A stretch of 26,298 bases of DNA from Peptoclostridium sp965368085 (GCA_965368085.1 CBDULP010000027.1:1-26298); one strand, 5' to 3'. Shown: positions 7,983 through 16,268, counted from the stretch's first letter. The notes: generated by a model from the letters alone, not told the origin. Made by a program: numbers and translations.

Positions 7983-8912
7983 TTATTTGCATTTTTTGAG
8001 AAGCTTTTCCCATCGTCTATCGACTTCGTTTTGAAGCTGCTCTATGAGGTGGTCGTTTCCATTCTTGAAAAGGTGTTTGAACCTTCCCTGAGGCTTTAAG
8101 AAGTCTTCTATAGGGAGCTTTGCCTTGGGCTCATAGCTTAGTTTGTATTCTCCGTTTTCGACTTCGAACATAGGCCAAAAGCACGTGTCCACTGCAAGCT
8201 TGCACATTTCCATTATGTCGGAAGCCTCATATCTCCAGCCTCTTGGGCAAGGAGCAAGAACGTTCATGAACGCAGGCCCGCCTGTGTATATGGCCTTTTG
8301 GGCCTTTTCGTGAAGGTCCTTGAAATTCCCTATAAATGTCGTCTGGGCCGCATAAGGTATGTTGTGCTCAACCATTATGTCCGTAAGATTCTTACGAAAC
8401 TGCTGCTTCCCGGGGATTTCCTTCCCTGCAGGAGTTGTAGTGGTGTCGGCAAACCTGGGAGTAGCAGAAGACCTTTGTATCCCTGTGTTCATGTAGGCTC
8501 CGTTGTCATAGCATACGTAAACCATGTCGTGCCCTCTTTCCATTGCACCCGAAAGCGACTGGAATCCTATGTCGTATGTTCCGCCGTCTCCGCCGAATGT
8601 TATGAACTTGAACTTATCGTCAAGCTTTCCCTTTCTCCTTAATGCGTTGTACGCGCCTTCAACTCCGCTTGTAGTGGCTCCGGCATTTTCGAACGCTGTA
8701 TGGATGAATGAGTCATTCCATGCAGTGTATGGGTACATGAATGTTGAAACCTCGAGGCATCCCGTGGCGCATCCTATTACGGCCCTATCTTCTTCATTGA
8801 GAGCTCTGAGCACTCCCCTTACAGCTATAGGAGCTCCACAGCCTGCGCACATCCTGTGGCCTCCGTTGAACCTTTCATCCTTGCTCATTACATCTTTGAA
8901 ATTATACGCCAT
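7983..8912 (-). CDS. porB: 2-oxoacid (pyruvate):ferredoxin oxidoreductase, beta subunit
   Basis: A 309-residue subunit that binds thiamine diphosphate and one 4Fe-4S cluster. The ThDP/Mg motif is GDGGTYDIGF (from 108) through DNGAYMNTG (136-144). Candidate cluster cysteines are C22 and C25 (RMCAGCGAP), C52 (GCATGCLEV) and C222 (APCPRGWRY). The enzyme oxidatively decarboxylates pyruvate with CoA to acetyl-CoA, CO2 and reduced ferredoxin, or runs in reverse. It is the last gene of porGDAB, 12 nt after porA, with GGGGTG before its ATG. Pyruvate as substrate is inferred from the close match to four-subunit pyruvate enzymes; other 2-oxoacids cannot be fully excluded. Confidence 0.93.
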   Translation of the reverse strand: MAYNFKDVMSKDERFNGGHRMCAGCGAPIAVRGVLRALNEEDRAVIGCATGCLEVSTFMYPYTAWNDSFIHTAFENAGATTSGVEGAYNALRRKGKLDDKFKFITFGGDGGTYDIGFQSLSGAMERGHDMVYVCYDNGAYMNTGIQRSSATPRFADTTTTPAGKEIPGKQQFRKNLTDIMVEHNIPYAAQTTFIGNFKDLHEKAQKAIYTGGPAFMNVLAPCPRGWRYEASDIMEMCKLAVDTCFWPMFEVENGEYKLSYEPKAKLPIEDFLKPQGRFKHLFKNGNDHLIEQLQNEVDRRWEKLLKKCK

Positions 8913-8924
8913 TTTGCATCACCC

Positions 8925-10106
8925 CTATTCCCTAACGCCAAGATACCTGTATGTATCCCCGGCGCTTGAATTATTCAATATATCAGAAAGATCGCTGTAC
9001 ACCTTTTCTATGTCGCTTGTCCTTACGTCTCTTCCACCGAGTCCGTATATGTAGTTTACTGCAAGCGGCCTAGAGTCGAGGTCGTAAAGAGCAGATCTGA
9101 CTTCTGCAAAAAGAGGTCCTCCGGCAGCAGAAAAACCCTCGCACCTGTCAAGCACAGCCACGGCCTTTGCACTTGAAAGGGCCTTTGCCATTTCAGCCAT
9201 AGGGAACGGTCTAAACAGCCTTACCTTTAACAGTCCGACCTTTTCGCCTTTTTTACGAAGCTCCTTTACAACGGCCTTTGTGGTTCCTGCAGTAGAGTTT
9301 ATAACGACTATTACGCGCTCTGCATCTTCAAGCATGTACTCTTCGAAGAGTCCGTACTCCCTGCCCGTCATCTTCTTGAACTCATTTGCAATCTGGAGAA
9401 CAACCTCCTTTGCGTTCATAATTCCCTGGGCCTGTTGCCTCTTGTGTTCGATATAAAATCCCGCAGTGTCATAAGGTCCGACAGCTATAGGCTCTGCGGT
9501 GTTCAACAGGAAGTGTTCGGGCTCGTATTCGCCTACGAATGACTTTACCTTGTCATCCTCTATAAGTTCTATGTTTTCAACAGCGTGGCTTGTTATGAAG
9601 CCGTCCTGGCATACCATCACGGGAAGCTGAACATCCTTATGCTCTCCGATTCTGATGGCCTGTATGAAGTTGTCATATGCCTCCTGGTTGCTTTCACTGT
9701 ATATTTGTATCCAGCCTGTGTCCCTCGCCCCCATTGAATCAGAATGGTCTGCGTTTATGTTTATAGGTCCTGTAAGGGCCCTGTTGACACATGCAAGAGT
9801 TATTGGAAGCCTGCATGAAGCCGCCACATAAAGCATTTCCCACATTAGAGCAAGACCCGCAGACGATGTTGCAGTCATTGTCCTTGCACCCGCAGACTGA
9901 GAGCCTATGCATGCGGACATGGAGCTGTGCTCGGACTCGACTGTTATGAATTCCGTTTCAACCTCCCCGTCAGCCACAAATCTTGAAAAATACTGTGGTA
10001 TTTCAGTGGAAGGAGTTATAGGGAAGGCCGCAAACACGTCTGGGTTTATCTGTTTCATAGCAATTGCAATTGCTTCGTTTCCTGACAATCTATCTCTTAT
10101 AGCCAT
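8925..10106 (-). CDS. porA: 2-oxoacid (pyruvate):ferredoxin oxidoreductase, alpha subunit
   Basis: The start is the ATG at 10106, right after a perfect AGGAGG; an in-frame extension upstream to 10181 overlaps porD and has no ribosome binding site. The product is 393 residues. It has the pyrimidine-binding domain start SGNEAIAIAMKQ, the AAFPITPSTEIP motif, the acidic activator segment FITVESEHSSMSACIG and the substrate-side motif ALTGPININADHSD. The C-terminal transketolase-like domain carries LLKVRLFRPFP. It pairs with PorB to form the catalytic core. The porD stop lies inside the porA ribosome binding region (11 nt apart), so the two are translationally coupled. Confidence 0.94.
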   Translation of the reverse strand: MAIRDRLSGNEAIAIAMKQINPDVFAAFPITPSTEIPQYFSRFVADGEVETEFITVESEHSSMSACIGSQSAGARTMTATSSAGLALMWEMLYVAASCRLPITLACVNRALTGPININADHSDSMGARDTGWIQIYSESNQEAYDNFIQAIRIGEHKDVQLPVMVCQDGFITSHAVENIELIEDDKVKSFVGEYEPEHFLLNTAEPIAVGPYDTAGFYIEHKRQQAQGIMNAKEVVLQIANEFKKMTGREYGLFEEYMLEDAERVIVVINSTAGTTKAVVKELRKKGEKVGLLKVRLFRPFPMAEMAKALSSAKAVAVLDRCEGFSAAGGPLFAEVRSALYDLDSRPLAVNYIYGLGGRDVRTSDIEKVYSDLSDILNNSSAGDTYRYLGVRE

Positions 10107-10117
10107 AACAAGTCCTC

Positions 10118-10420
10118 CTATTTTTCGTCCTTTACAAAATCTATTGCGTTGAATGGACATGCCTTTACGCATATTCCGCATCCCTTGCAGTAGTCGAAAT
10201 TAAAGCCAAGCCTTTTTCCGTCCTTTACGGGTATCGCGCAGTCCGGACAGACTGGAGCGCATAAAAGGCAGTGCTTGCACTTTTCCTCTATGAATACGGG
10301 CTTCATGCTTCTCCAATCGCCCGTAATAAATTTTACTGAGTTTCCAGTTTCGTATACCGTTCCGCCTGGAGTTATGTCCTTCCAGCTTATTGACTCGTTT
10401 ATTTCAGGCATTTTACCCAT
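10118..10420 (-). CDS. porD: 2-oxoacid (pyruvate):ferredoxin oxidoreductase, delta (ferredoxin-like) subunit
   Basis: A 100-residue subunit with two classical 4Fe-4S motifs near the C-terminus, CKHCLLCAPVCP and CKGCGICVKACP, which pass electrons from the ThDP site to external ferredoxin. The start ATG at 10420 follows GAGGAGGTGGCTTGTA, a perfect ribosome binding site lying inside the end of porG, and overlaps porG by 8 nt. A second Met four codons in is less well placed. The gene order gamma-delta-alpha-beta is that of four-subunit pyruvate synthases in anaerobes. Confidence 0.94.
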   Translation of the reverse strand: MGKMPEINESISWKDITPGGTVYETGNSVKFITGDWRSMKPVFIEEKCKHCLLCAPVCPDCAIPVKDGKRLGFNFDYCKGCGICVKACPFNAIDFVKDEK

Positions 10421-10985
10421 TACAAGCCACCTCCTCTATTGCCATTTCAAGAGCCTTCATGTTGCCATCTATAACCTCGGGCTTTGACGCGAATTTGTGC
10501 TCAAAAGAAGACTTCATCTCAGACAGGAATTTTTCGGTGTCCATTATGTTGCTTATCTTCACTATCGCTCCAAGCATGGGAGTGTTGGGGAAGTATTTTC
10601 CTAGGCAGATTTCAGATATTTTTCGGGCATCCACCGTATGTATTATGCCACCGTAGTTGCCCAAAAGGTATCTTATTTCATCTGCGCTCTTATCCGAGTT
10701 TATTATAAGTGCACCTTCTTCTTTAAGACCCTTTGCAACGTCTACGGAAGAAAGAAGGGTCTCATCGACTACAACCACGAAATCGGGCTCGTATATATTC
10801 GAGTGTATAGTGATATTCTCGTTGTCAATCCTATTGTAGGCGGTTATAGGAGCGCCCATCCTCTCCGGTCCGTATTCCGGAAATCCCTGTACGTATTTAC
10901 CGGTGCTGAAGGCAACATCTGCGAGCAAAAGGGCTGCAGTTTTTGCTCCCTGCCCCCCTCGCCCGTGCCAGCGAATCTCTAACAT
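10413..10985 (-). CDS. porG: 2-oxoacid (pyruvate):ferredoxin oxidoreductase, gamma subunit
   Basis: A 190-residue subunit beginning MLEIRWHGRGGQGAKTAALLLA; the GRGGQG loop binds the CoA moiety in this family. QGFPEYGPERMGAPITAYNRI (around 36-56) is diagnostic of PorG. The ATG at 10985 is chosen because AAGGAGG lies 10 nt upstream; an in-frame TTG at 10994 would sit directly on the Shine-Dalgarno. It is the first gene of the porGDAB operon, transcribed from the promoter at 11122-11150. Confidence 0.94.
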   Translation of the reverse strand: MLEIRWHGRGGQGAKTAALLLADVAFSTGKYVQGFPEYGPERMGAPITAYNRIDNENITIHSNIYEPDFVVVVDETLLSSVDVAKGLKEEGALIINSDKSADEIRYLLGNYGGIIHTVDARKISEICLGKYFPNTPMLGAIVKISNIMDTEKFLSEMKSSFEHKFASKPEVIDGNMKALEMAIEEVACNG

Positions 10986-11032
10986 AATTTTCAAACCTCC
11001 TTGGATATTGTAAAATTGAAATGATAAGGAAC

Positions 11033-11108
11033 ATACATTCGGGAAAAGGGCCTCTCAAGGGAATGAGGCCGCAGCTTGAATTGTTGTAAGATTTCGAATA
11101 GAATGTAT
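11033..11108 (-). promoter_or_regulatory. Structured 5' leader of the por operon
   Basis: The transcript from the por promoter has a leader of about 130 nt. It contains an outer 8-bp inverted repeat (ATACATTC 11033-11040 with GAATGTAT 11101-11108) and an inner hairpin GGCCTC (11049-11054) with GAGGCC (11065-11070), followed on the transcribed strand by CTTTT. A competing TCAAG/CTTGA pairing (11055-11059 with 11075-11079) excludes the inner hairpin. This could be an attenuator or ligand-sensing leader. I do not recognise a known riboswitch class. Confidence 0.4.
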
Positions 11109-11121
11109 ATTTTGTAATTTC

Positions 11122-11150
11122 ATAATACACCCGCAAAGAATATTTGTAAA
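11122..11150 (-). promoter_or_regulatory. Sigma-A promoter of porGDAB
   Basis: On the minus strand TTTACA (11150-11145) is separated by exactly 17 nt from TATTAT (11127-11122), with TG just before the -10. This is a strong housekeeping promoter and fits an operon for central metabolism. Transcription would start near 11115. Confidence 0.8.
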
Positions 11151-11206
11151 TATTTTTTCTGAAAAAAATTTTTTATCAAAAAATATATCCGCTGCAAGTA
11201 AAAATG

Positions 11207-11222
11207 AAACCATATATGGTTT
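11207..11222. promoter_or_regulatory. 16-bp perfect palindrome, candidate operator
   Basis: AAACCATATATGGTTT is a perfect palindrome lying between the divergent por and chemoreceptor promoters, about 57 nt upstream of the por -35 and about 90 nt upstream of the chemoreceptor -10. Position and symmetry suit a dimeric regulator. No second copy was noticed in the window. Confidence 0.4.
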
Positions 11223-11308
11223 AAAATTGATGAAATGGAAAATCATACGGGAATTTATGCGAAAATTTTGTTAATATACAGTGAAAACTGGAATTGCAGT
11301 ATTGCAGG

Positions 11309-11317
11309 TGGTATAAT
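11309..11317 (+). promoter_or_regulatory. Extended -10 promoter of the chemoreceptor gene
   Basis: TGG-TATAAT gives a perfect -10 hexamer with the extended TGn element. The -35 position (TGGAAT) is weak. The leader to the start codon is about 75 nt and can form small competing stems: TCTCTA 11324-11329 with TAGAGA 11349-11354, and CATAG 11347-11351 with CTATG 11356-11360. Confidence 0.6.
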
Positions 11318-11400
11318 TAATAATCTCTACATTTTGAAATTGTAGGCATAGAGACCTATGGTTATGTGGAATTATAATTTTATTTTCAGGAGGTATGAAG

Positions 11401-13425
11401 TTGAAATTGAAAAAAAGGTTGAAGTCATCAATAGGATTCAAGATAACAAGCATTGTACTTATTTTAATACTGGCTTCATTTGCGGTTCTCACTACGGTTT
11501 CAGTTGGCACTGCAAAAAAAGAGATAGCCAGACAGATGAAAGCGGACGGGACTGCGATTGTAAACAGAATAGCCAACCAGATAGAAAGCAGCAGCACGGG
11601 GATAGATGCACTTGAGCTGGAGGTTGAAGCGAGAATAAGGACGATATCACAGCTTTTGGGGCTTCAGTCTGTATATTCAAATGAATACATAAGGAAAATA
11701 GGGCAAAGGGCCAACGCGGCTGAAATAAACATAATAGATTCAAACGGGGTAATTGTATATTCGAATATTGATGCAAACATAGGCTGGCAGTTTGAGCCCA
11801 AGCACAGGACATATTCAGTTATTACAAAAGGGCAACAGGAGGTGATGGAGGACATAAGGCAGAGTACAGTGGACGGAAAATACTACAAGTATGGAGCTGT
11901 TTCACTTGAAAACGGATATGTTGCGCAGGTGGGGATGTCGGCAGAGTACATAAAGTCAAAAGAGGCTCTTTTCAATGCCCAGAGCATAGTTGAAAATGCA
12001 GCCGAGGATGAAAACATAGTATATGCGCTTGTGATAAACAAAGACCTTTCCATATTGGCTCACAACGACAGGGGAAGAATTGGGCAGCAGGCCGCAGATG
12101 AGGGCAGCAGGATTGCGGCGGTTGAAGGCAAAGAGTATTCGGGAAACTATTTTTATGATAAGGAAGGCCTGTGGGTGTATGACGTCATAGTTCCATTTTA
12201 CAGGGGAGATGAGCACGTAGGGGCTGTAAATGTAGGTCTTTCAATGGAAAACATGAACCATGCTATAAAAGGTATAGTGACAAGGTCGATAATGGTTTCA
12301 GCCATGGTGTTCATAGCGGGAGGCATTTTGATGGCTCTGACAGTAGGCAGGGCTATAAGGCCGCTGAAGACGCTTGCCGTTCACGCACAAAGCATAGCGG
12401 ATGGGGATCTGAGAGAAGAAGTCCTCATAAAAAGCAATGACGAGGTTGGAATCCTGGCACATGCATTCAATGATATGACAATTTATCTCAAGGGGCTCAT
12501 AGGAGACTTAATGTCAAACAGCATAGAAGTCAGCGGCTCGAGCCAGCAGTTCAATGCGACATTAGAGGAGGTAAGCGCCCAGAGCCAGAGCATAAATTCA
12601 AACATAGGGGATATAGACACCCTCATAAAGAATACAAATGAGCACTGCAGGCAGCTTGGTTCGATTAGCGAGACAATAAACGACCAGATAAGCACATTGT
12701 CTCAAAGGGCAAAAGATGGGGACCACACAGTGAGACAGTTTGTAGAAAGAAGCAAACAGATAAGGGCGAACGTCCAAAGATCGAGAAGCATAGCGGACGA
12801 AACATACAGGGAGAAAAATGAAAAGATTGAAAAGGCCATAAAGGAAGGGGAAGTCGTAAAAGAAATAGAGGCGATGGCAGACGGGATATCGCATATAGCA
12901 CAGCAGACGAATCTTCTGGCTCTTAACGCTGCAATAGAAGCGGCAAGGGCTGGAGAGCAGGGCAAGGGGTTTGCAGTTGTCGCAGACGAGGTTAGGATGC
13001 TTGCGGAACAATCCTCTTCAAGCGTTTCAAGCATTCAAGAGACCATAAGACAGGTTCAAAACGCATTTTACAATCTTTCTGAAAACACAAAAGAGATAAT
13101 GGACTTCATGGACGAGAAACTGGCAAGCGACTACGACATGATGGAGAATACAAGCATGGATTATATGAATGATGCTAAAATTGTAGGCGATGTAGTTGAG
13201 GATTTCACAAAATCGAGCGAGCAGATAAGAGATTCCATAGAGCATATGAACAGGGCCATAAATTCGGTGATAGACGGCATAGATATGACTAGCGAAAATT
13301 CCGGAGACATTTCAAGCAATATAAATGAAATAGCAATGGCAATAGATGAACTGGCGAAATCAGCTGAAAACCAGGCTGCGATAGCGCAAACATTAAACAG
13401 CCTGACTGACGGATTTAAAATATAA
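11401..13425 (+). CDS. Methyl-accepting chemotaxis protein
   Basis: A transmembrane chemoreceptor of 674-676 residues. TM1 spans about 17-38, an extracytoplasmic Cache-like sensor about 39-295, TM2 about 297-317, HAMP 318-370, and the cytoplasmic coiled-coil signalling domain runs to the end. The kinase-binding hairpin tip is intact: IAQQTNLLALNAAIEAARAG, then GKGFAVVADEVRMLAEQS (about 501-540). There is no C-terminal CheR/CheB tether pentapeptide. The start is ambiguous: the ATG at 11395 sits only 1 nt from the perfect AGGAGG (11388-11393), whereas the in-frame TTG at 11401 is 7 nt away and is preferred here. The ligand is unknown and no che genes are nearby. It is divergent from por, which might hint at a metabolic cue, but this is inference. 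Confidence 0.92.
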   Translation: MKLKKRLKSSIGFKITSIVLILILASFAVLTTVSVGTAKKEIARQMKADGTAIVNRIANQIESSSTGIDALELEVEARIRTISQLLGLQSVYSNEYIRKIGQRANAAEINIIDSNGVIVYSNIDANIGWQFEPKHRTYSVITKGQQEVMEDIRQSTVDGKYYKYGAVSLENGYVAQVGMSAEYIKSKEALFNAQSIVENAAEDENIVYALVINKDLSILAHNDRGRIGQQAADEGSRIAAVEGKEYSGNYFYDKEGLWVYDVIVPFYRGDEHVGAVNVGLSMENMNHAIKGIVTRSIMVSAMVFIAGGILMALTVGRAIRPLKTLAVHAQSIADGDLREEVLIKSNDEVGILAHAFNDMTIYLKGLIGDLMSNSIEVSGSSQQFNATLEEVSAQSQSINSNIGDIDTLIKNTNEHCRQLGSISETINDQISTLSQRAKDGDHTVRQFVERSKQIRANVQRSRSIADETYREKNEKIEKAIKEGEVVKEIEAMADGISHIAQQTNLLALNAAIEAARAGEQGKGFAVVADEVRMLAEQSSSSVSSIQETIRQVQNAFYNLSENTKEIMDFMDEKLASDYDMMENTSMDYMNDAKIVGDVVEDFTKSSEQIRDSIEHMNRAINSVIDGIDMTSENSGDISSNINEIAMAIDELAKSAENQAAIAQTLNSLTDGFKI

Positions 13426-13457
13426 ATGCAATGGGCATTTGAAATTAATATTCGAGA

Positions 13458-13494
13458 AAAAGCCGCTCCTTCAATTTTTGAAGGAGCGGCTTTT
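13458..13494. terminator. Strong bidirectional terminator
   Basis: A perfect 17-bp stem, AAAAGCCGCTCCTTCAA with its complement at 13478-13494, closes on a TTT loop with A and T tracts on both sides. It lies between the convergent chemoreceptor and transporter genes and can end both transcripts. Confidence 0.92.
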
Positions 13495-13502
13495 CGCTGG
13501 GA

Positions 13503-14864
13503 TTACAGATGTATGAGTCCGAGCTTAATCATTAATGATGTAAACATCATAAGAGGTGATATGAATTTCAGTGTGAATGTGAATAGTGGCATGTATTTTT
13601 TTTTCATTTGAATACTTCCAAGTTCTTTTTTCATAATCGAATGGTCGATGCACCATCCAGCAAATACTATGAGCAGGAATGTGGATGTGAATATGAAAAA
13701 GCCTTCAGAAAGAAATGAAAGCATTTCGCTTGCAATAAAGCTCATGCGGTTATTCAGCCTGAGCATTGGCAGGAATAGACTGTACACGTTTGAAAAAAGG
13801 CACATGAATATGCATACAAGAGCTGTAGCCTTGGGTCTTGCAACTTGGAGAATATCCATAGCCGAAAGAGAAAGGGACTCTATAAGTGCGGCAGAGGATG
13901 TCAGTATGGCGGTGTTTACAAGCAAAAAGAACAAAAAAGCCCACATGCCGCTTTTGTCAAAATACAAAAATGATTTTACAACTTCCATGAAAATGAGTCC
14001 TGGCCCGCCTCCCATATTGCTTCCTGAACTCAAAACAAGTGAAAATATTATTATTCCAATAAGTATTGACACCATAGTGTCCAGCAATATTGAAAGTGAT
14101 GCGATTTTGAAGATACGCCTGCTGTCCCTAATATGGATTCCTATTGAAATTAGTATTCCAAGGCCGAGGTTGAGAGAATACACCGCAAAGTCCAGCGCGA
14201 GATTGAAAGATTCTGCCGAGAGCATTTTCCAGCGTGGAATAAGCATGAATGAAGCCGCGGCCTTGAAGTCGTAAAGATTATAGGAGTATGCCAAAAGGAT
14301 TCCTATGCATAGCAGCATGATAGGCATACATATACTGCATATTCTCTCCCAGACATTCTTCAGGTCAAATGAAATGACAGCTGAAGACAGCACTATGAAT
14401 ACATTCTGCCACACTAAAAGCTCCAAAGGTGAGTTCAAAACATCCTTGAAAATCGATTCAACCTGTACTGTTGAGGCATTGTAAAAATCACCGCGCATGA
14501 ACTTGAAAAGATATGAAATGAGTGTGCCCCCAAGCTGAGAGTATGAAGGCATTATAAAAACACATGCCAAAATTGAAAACCAGCCTGCCCTGCACCAAAA
14601 CCGATTGGCTGAAAGTTGGCTGTAAGAATTCAACATGCAGCTTTTTGTGTGGCTTCCTATCGAAAGCGCGCACACTATGTATGGAATGCCTAAGGCGAGC
14701 AGGATTGCAGAGTAGACAATTATGAATGCGCCGCCTCCGTTTGAACCTATAACATATGGGAACGAGCATATGTTGCCTATTCCGACCATTGAACAAAAAA
14801 GAACTGCTATTGCGCCGTGATTTGAAAAAACATCGTATTCGGCATTGACTCTACTGCTTTTCAT
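13503..14864 (-). CDS. NSS (SNF) family sodium-coupled transporter, divergent
   Basis: A polytopic membrane protein of 453 residues and about 11-12 helices. TM1 carries the family signature in altered form: VGIGNICSFPYVIGSNGGGAF, against the usual GNxWRFPYxxxxNGGGAF. The conserved Trp is Cys and the gate Arg is Ser. NSS proteins import amino acids or related amines with sodium. The start is the ATG at 14864 after AGGAGAACTGAAA; a longer open frame to 14942 lies inside the upstream gene. The gene overlaps the end of the M56 sensor gene by 14 nt, so the two are translationally coupled and belong to the BlaI-controlled operon. The substrate is unknown. Its placement suggests uptake or export linked to envelope status, which is inference. 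Confidence 0.87.
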   Translation of the reverse strand: MKSSRVNAEYDVFSNHGAIAVLFCSMVGIGNICSFPYVIGSNGGGAFIIVYSAILLALGIPYIVCALSIGSHTKSCMLNSYSQLSANRFWCRAGWFSILACVFIMPSYSQLGGTLISYLFKFMRGDFYNASTVQVESIFKDVLNSPLELLVWQNVFIVLSSAVISFDLKNVWERICSICMPIMLLCIGILLAYSYNLYDFKAAASFMLIPRWKMLSAESFNLALDFAVYSLNLGLGILISIGIHIRDSRRIFKIASLSILLDTMVSILIGIIIFSLVLSSGSNMGGGPGLIFMEVVKSFLYFDKSGMWAFLFFLLVNTAILTSSAALIESLSLSAMDILQVARPKATALVCIFMCLFSNVYSLFLPMLRLNNRMSFIASEMLSFLSEGFFIFTSTFLLIVFAGWCIDHSIMKKELGSIQMKKKYMPLFTFTLKFISPLMMFTSLMIKLGLIHL

Positions 14865-16251
14865 TTTCAGTTCTCCTGATTTCGAAGTATATGCCAACAC
14901 CTCTGTTGGATGTTGAAATATAGCCGGTTTTTGCAATGACAAAGCCTTCCTCCACTAAGTCGCCGACATTGACATTTACTTCCCCGCAGTGTGCATACAG
15001 TGTTGAAATGCCTTTGCCGTGGTCAACTAGTATATATTTTCCATATTCGTAGTCCCGGCCTGTGAGTCGCACCTTGCCATCATGTGAAGCCCTTATGGGC
15101 TCAAGCGGATTGTTGCATTTTATATTGTATCCATATTTATGCGGGAAAGATTTTGAAAACTTTGAATCTATTGGAAAATCGAAATCCATGCCCTTATATG
15201 ATATGCAGTCTGTTTGCTTTGACACATTTTGTGCGTACAGGGGATCTGTCAAAAACAACATTGAAAGCATAAGAAACAGGCAAAGACAAAGCGCGTTTTT
15301 TCCCTTGTCAGAAAACTCACTGTAGTGGGCAATGTTTAAAATCCGTTCCCTGGTAAGAGATTTGTTTTTTGCCACGCCCAAAAATCCCGCGGCAAATGGC
15401 GAATGCGTGCTTGAAAAGCGGGAGGCAAATTGTATCAATGTGTTTCCGTAACTGTCTATTTCAAAAGACTCGATATTTGAAAGCGCAAGCTCATCGCATG
15501 CCTTTTCCATGTCATTGCGCATTGTCGAAATGCAGATATGGACTATGGGATTGAACCAGTGAAAAGCTTGAATAACTGAGGTTATTATATTTACAAAGAT
15601 ATCTTTTCTTATATGGTGGGCAAGCTCATGTATGAGTATGTGTTTAGCTGATTCATCGGAAACGGATTCAAAAAAGCCCTCGGGCATTATTATGCACGGT
15701 CTTGCCAGGCCGTATATTGAAGGGGAGACTATGCTTTTAGACTCCACTATTTTTATTTCTTTGCTTATATCCATTATGTCCTTGGCCTTTTCAAGCAGGT
15801 CGTATGCATGAACGTTTTTTGACGGCTTGCATTTTTTGAATTCATAATAAGACAGCATATTGCAGTATGTAATATATGCAAGTATAAAAAGAGCCGCACA
15901 AATCCAAAATACGGCAATTATGCTTGCAACGTCAAAAGAGGGTATAGAAGTTGAATAAATGACATCTTGCATATAAGGCCCCTTGATATTAGAAATTGGA
16001 TGCGCATTTGTAAGCTTTGATGCATTTATTGAAATGTTTTTAAATGGCAGAATATTGTAAAAACTCAACCTGCACTTAAAAGAGCTAGGGAGAATGAGCC
16101 TCATTACAGGTATGCACCATAGTATGTAGCTCCATTCCCCGCGGAGCCTGCTTGAAAAACATTTGTTAATTGCAAACACCGCGAGGAAAGCCGCGCTTGC
16201 CAGTGCTGAAGAGTAGAGCACGCCTTTAAATATCTCGCAAATAATAAGCAT
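14851..16251 (-). CDS. BlaR1-type M56 metalloprotease with degenerate M23 sensor domain
   Basis: A 466-residue membrane protein. Hydrophobic segments lie at about 9-29, 41-56, 108-130 and 319-338. Between the third and fourth is the cytoplasmic M56 zinc protease with HELAHH (208-213) and the third ligand Glu254 in KACDELAL. After the last membrane segment, residues 357-460 form an extracytoplasmic M23/LytM-like domain: IRASHDGKV, YGKYILVDHGKGISTLYAH, VGDLVEEGFVIAKTG and YFEIRR. The M23 active-site residues are lost: the HLHFE motif reads GIYFE (453-457), and the first motif reads HKYGYN with Asn in place of the ligand Asp. In BlaR1/MecR1 the outer domain binds beta-lactam and triggers cleavage of BlaI. 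Here the domain probably binds peptidoglycan or another wall ligand. M23/M56 fusions are known; the loss of catalysis supports sensing. The start follows AAGGGGATA, 17 nt after the repressor gene. Confidence 0.9.
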   Translation of the reverse strand: MLIICEIFKGVLYSSALASAAFLAVFAINKCFSSRLRGEWSYILWCIPVMRLILPSSFKCRLSFYNILPFKNISINASKLTNAHPISNIKGPYMQDVIYSTSIPSFDVASIIAVFWICAALFILAYITYCNMLSYYEFKKCKPSKNVHAYDLLEKAKDIMDISKEIKIVESKSIVSPSIYGLARPCIIMPEGFFESVSDESAKHILIHELAHHIRKDIFVNIITSVIQAFHWFNPIVHICISTMRNDMEKACDELALSNIESFEIDSYGNTLIQFASRFSSTHSPFAAGFLGVAKNKSLTRERILNIAHYSEFSDKGKNALCLCLFLMLSMLFLTDPLYAQNVSKQTDCISYKGMDFDFPIDSKFSKSFPHKYGYNIKCNNPLEPIRASHDGKVRLTGRDYEYGKYILVDHGKGISTLYAHCGEVNVNVGDLVEEGFVIAKTGYISTSNRGVGIYFEIRRTENEKQ

Positions 16252-16268
16252 AAAAATATCCCCTTATG

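Noticed and set aside
10986..11115. T-box or other known riboswitch in the por leader
   Set aside because: No T-box sequence, specifier loop or known aptamer core could be found; only generic stems are present.
11289..11306. Possible sigma-54 promoter TGG...TTGC before the chemoreceptor gene
   Set aside because: The GG and GC elements are two bases too far apart, and a better extended -10 promoter overlaps the region.
13648..14274. 208-codon plus-strand frame inside the transporter gene
   Set aside because: It is antisense to a recognisable NSS protein and has no initiation signal or family match.
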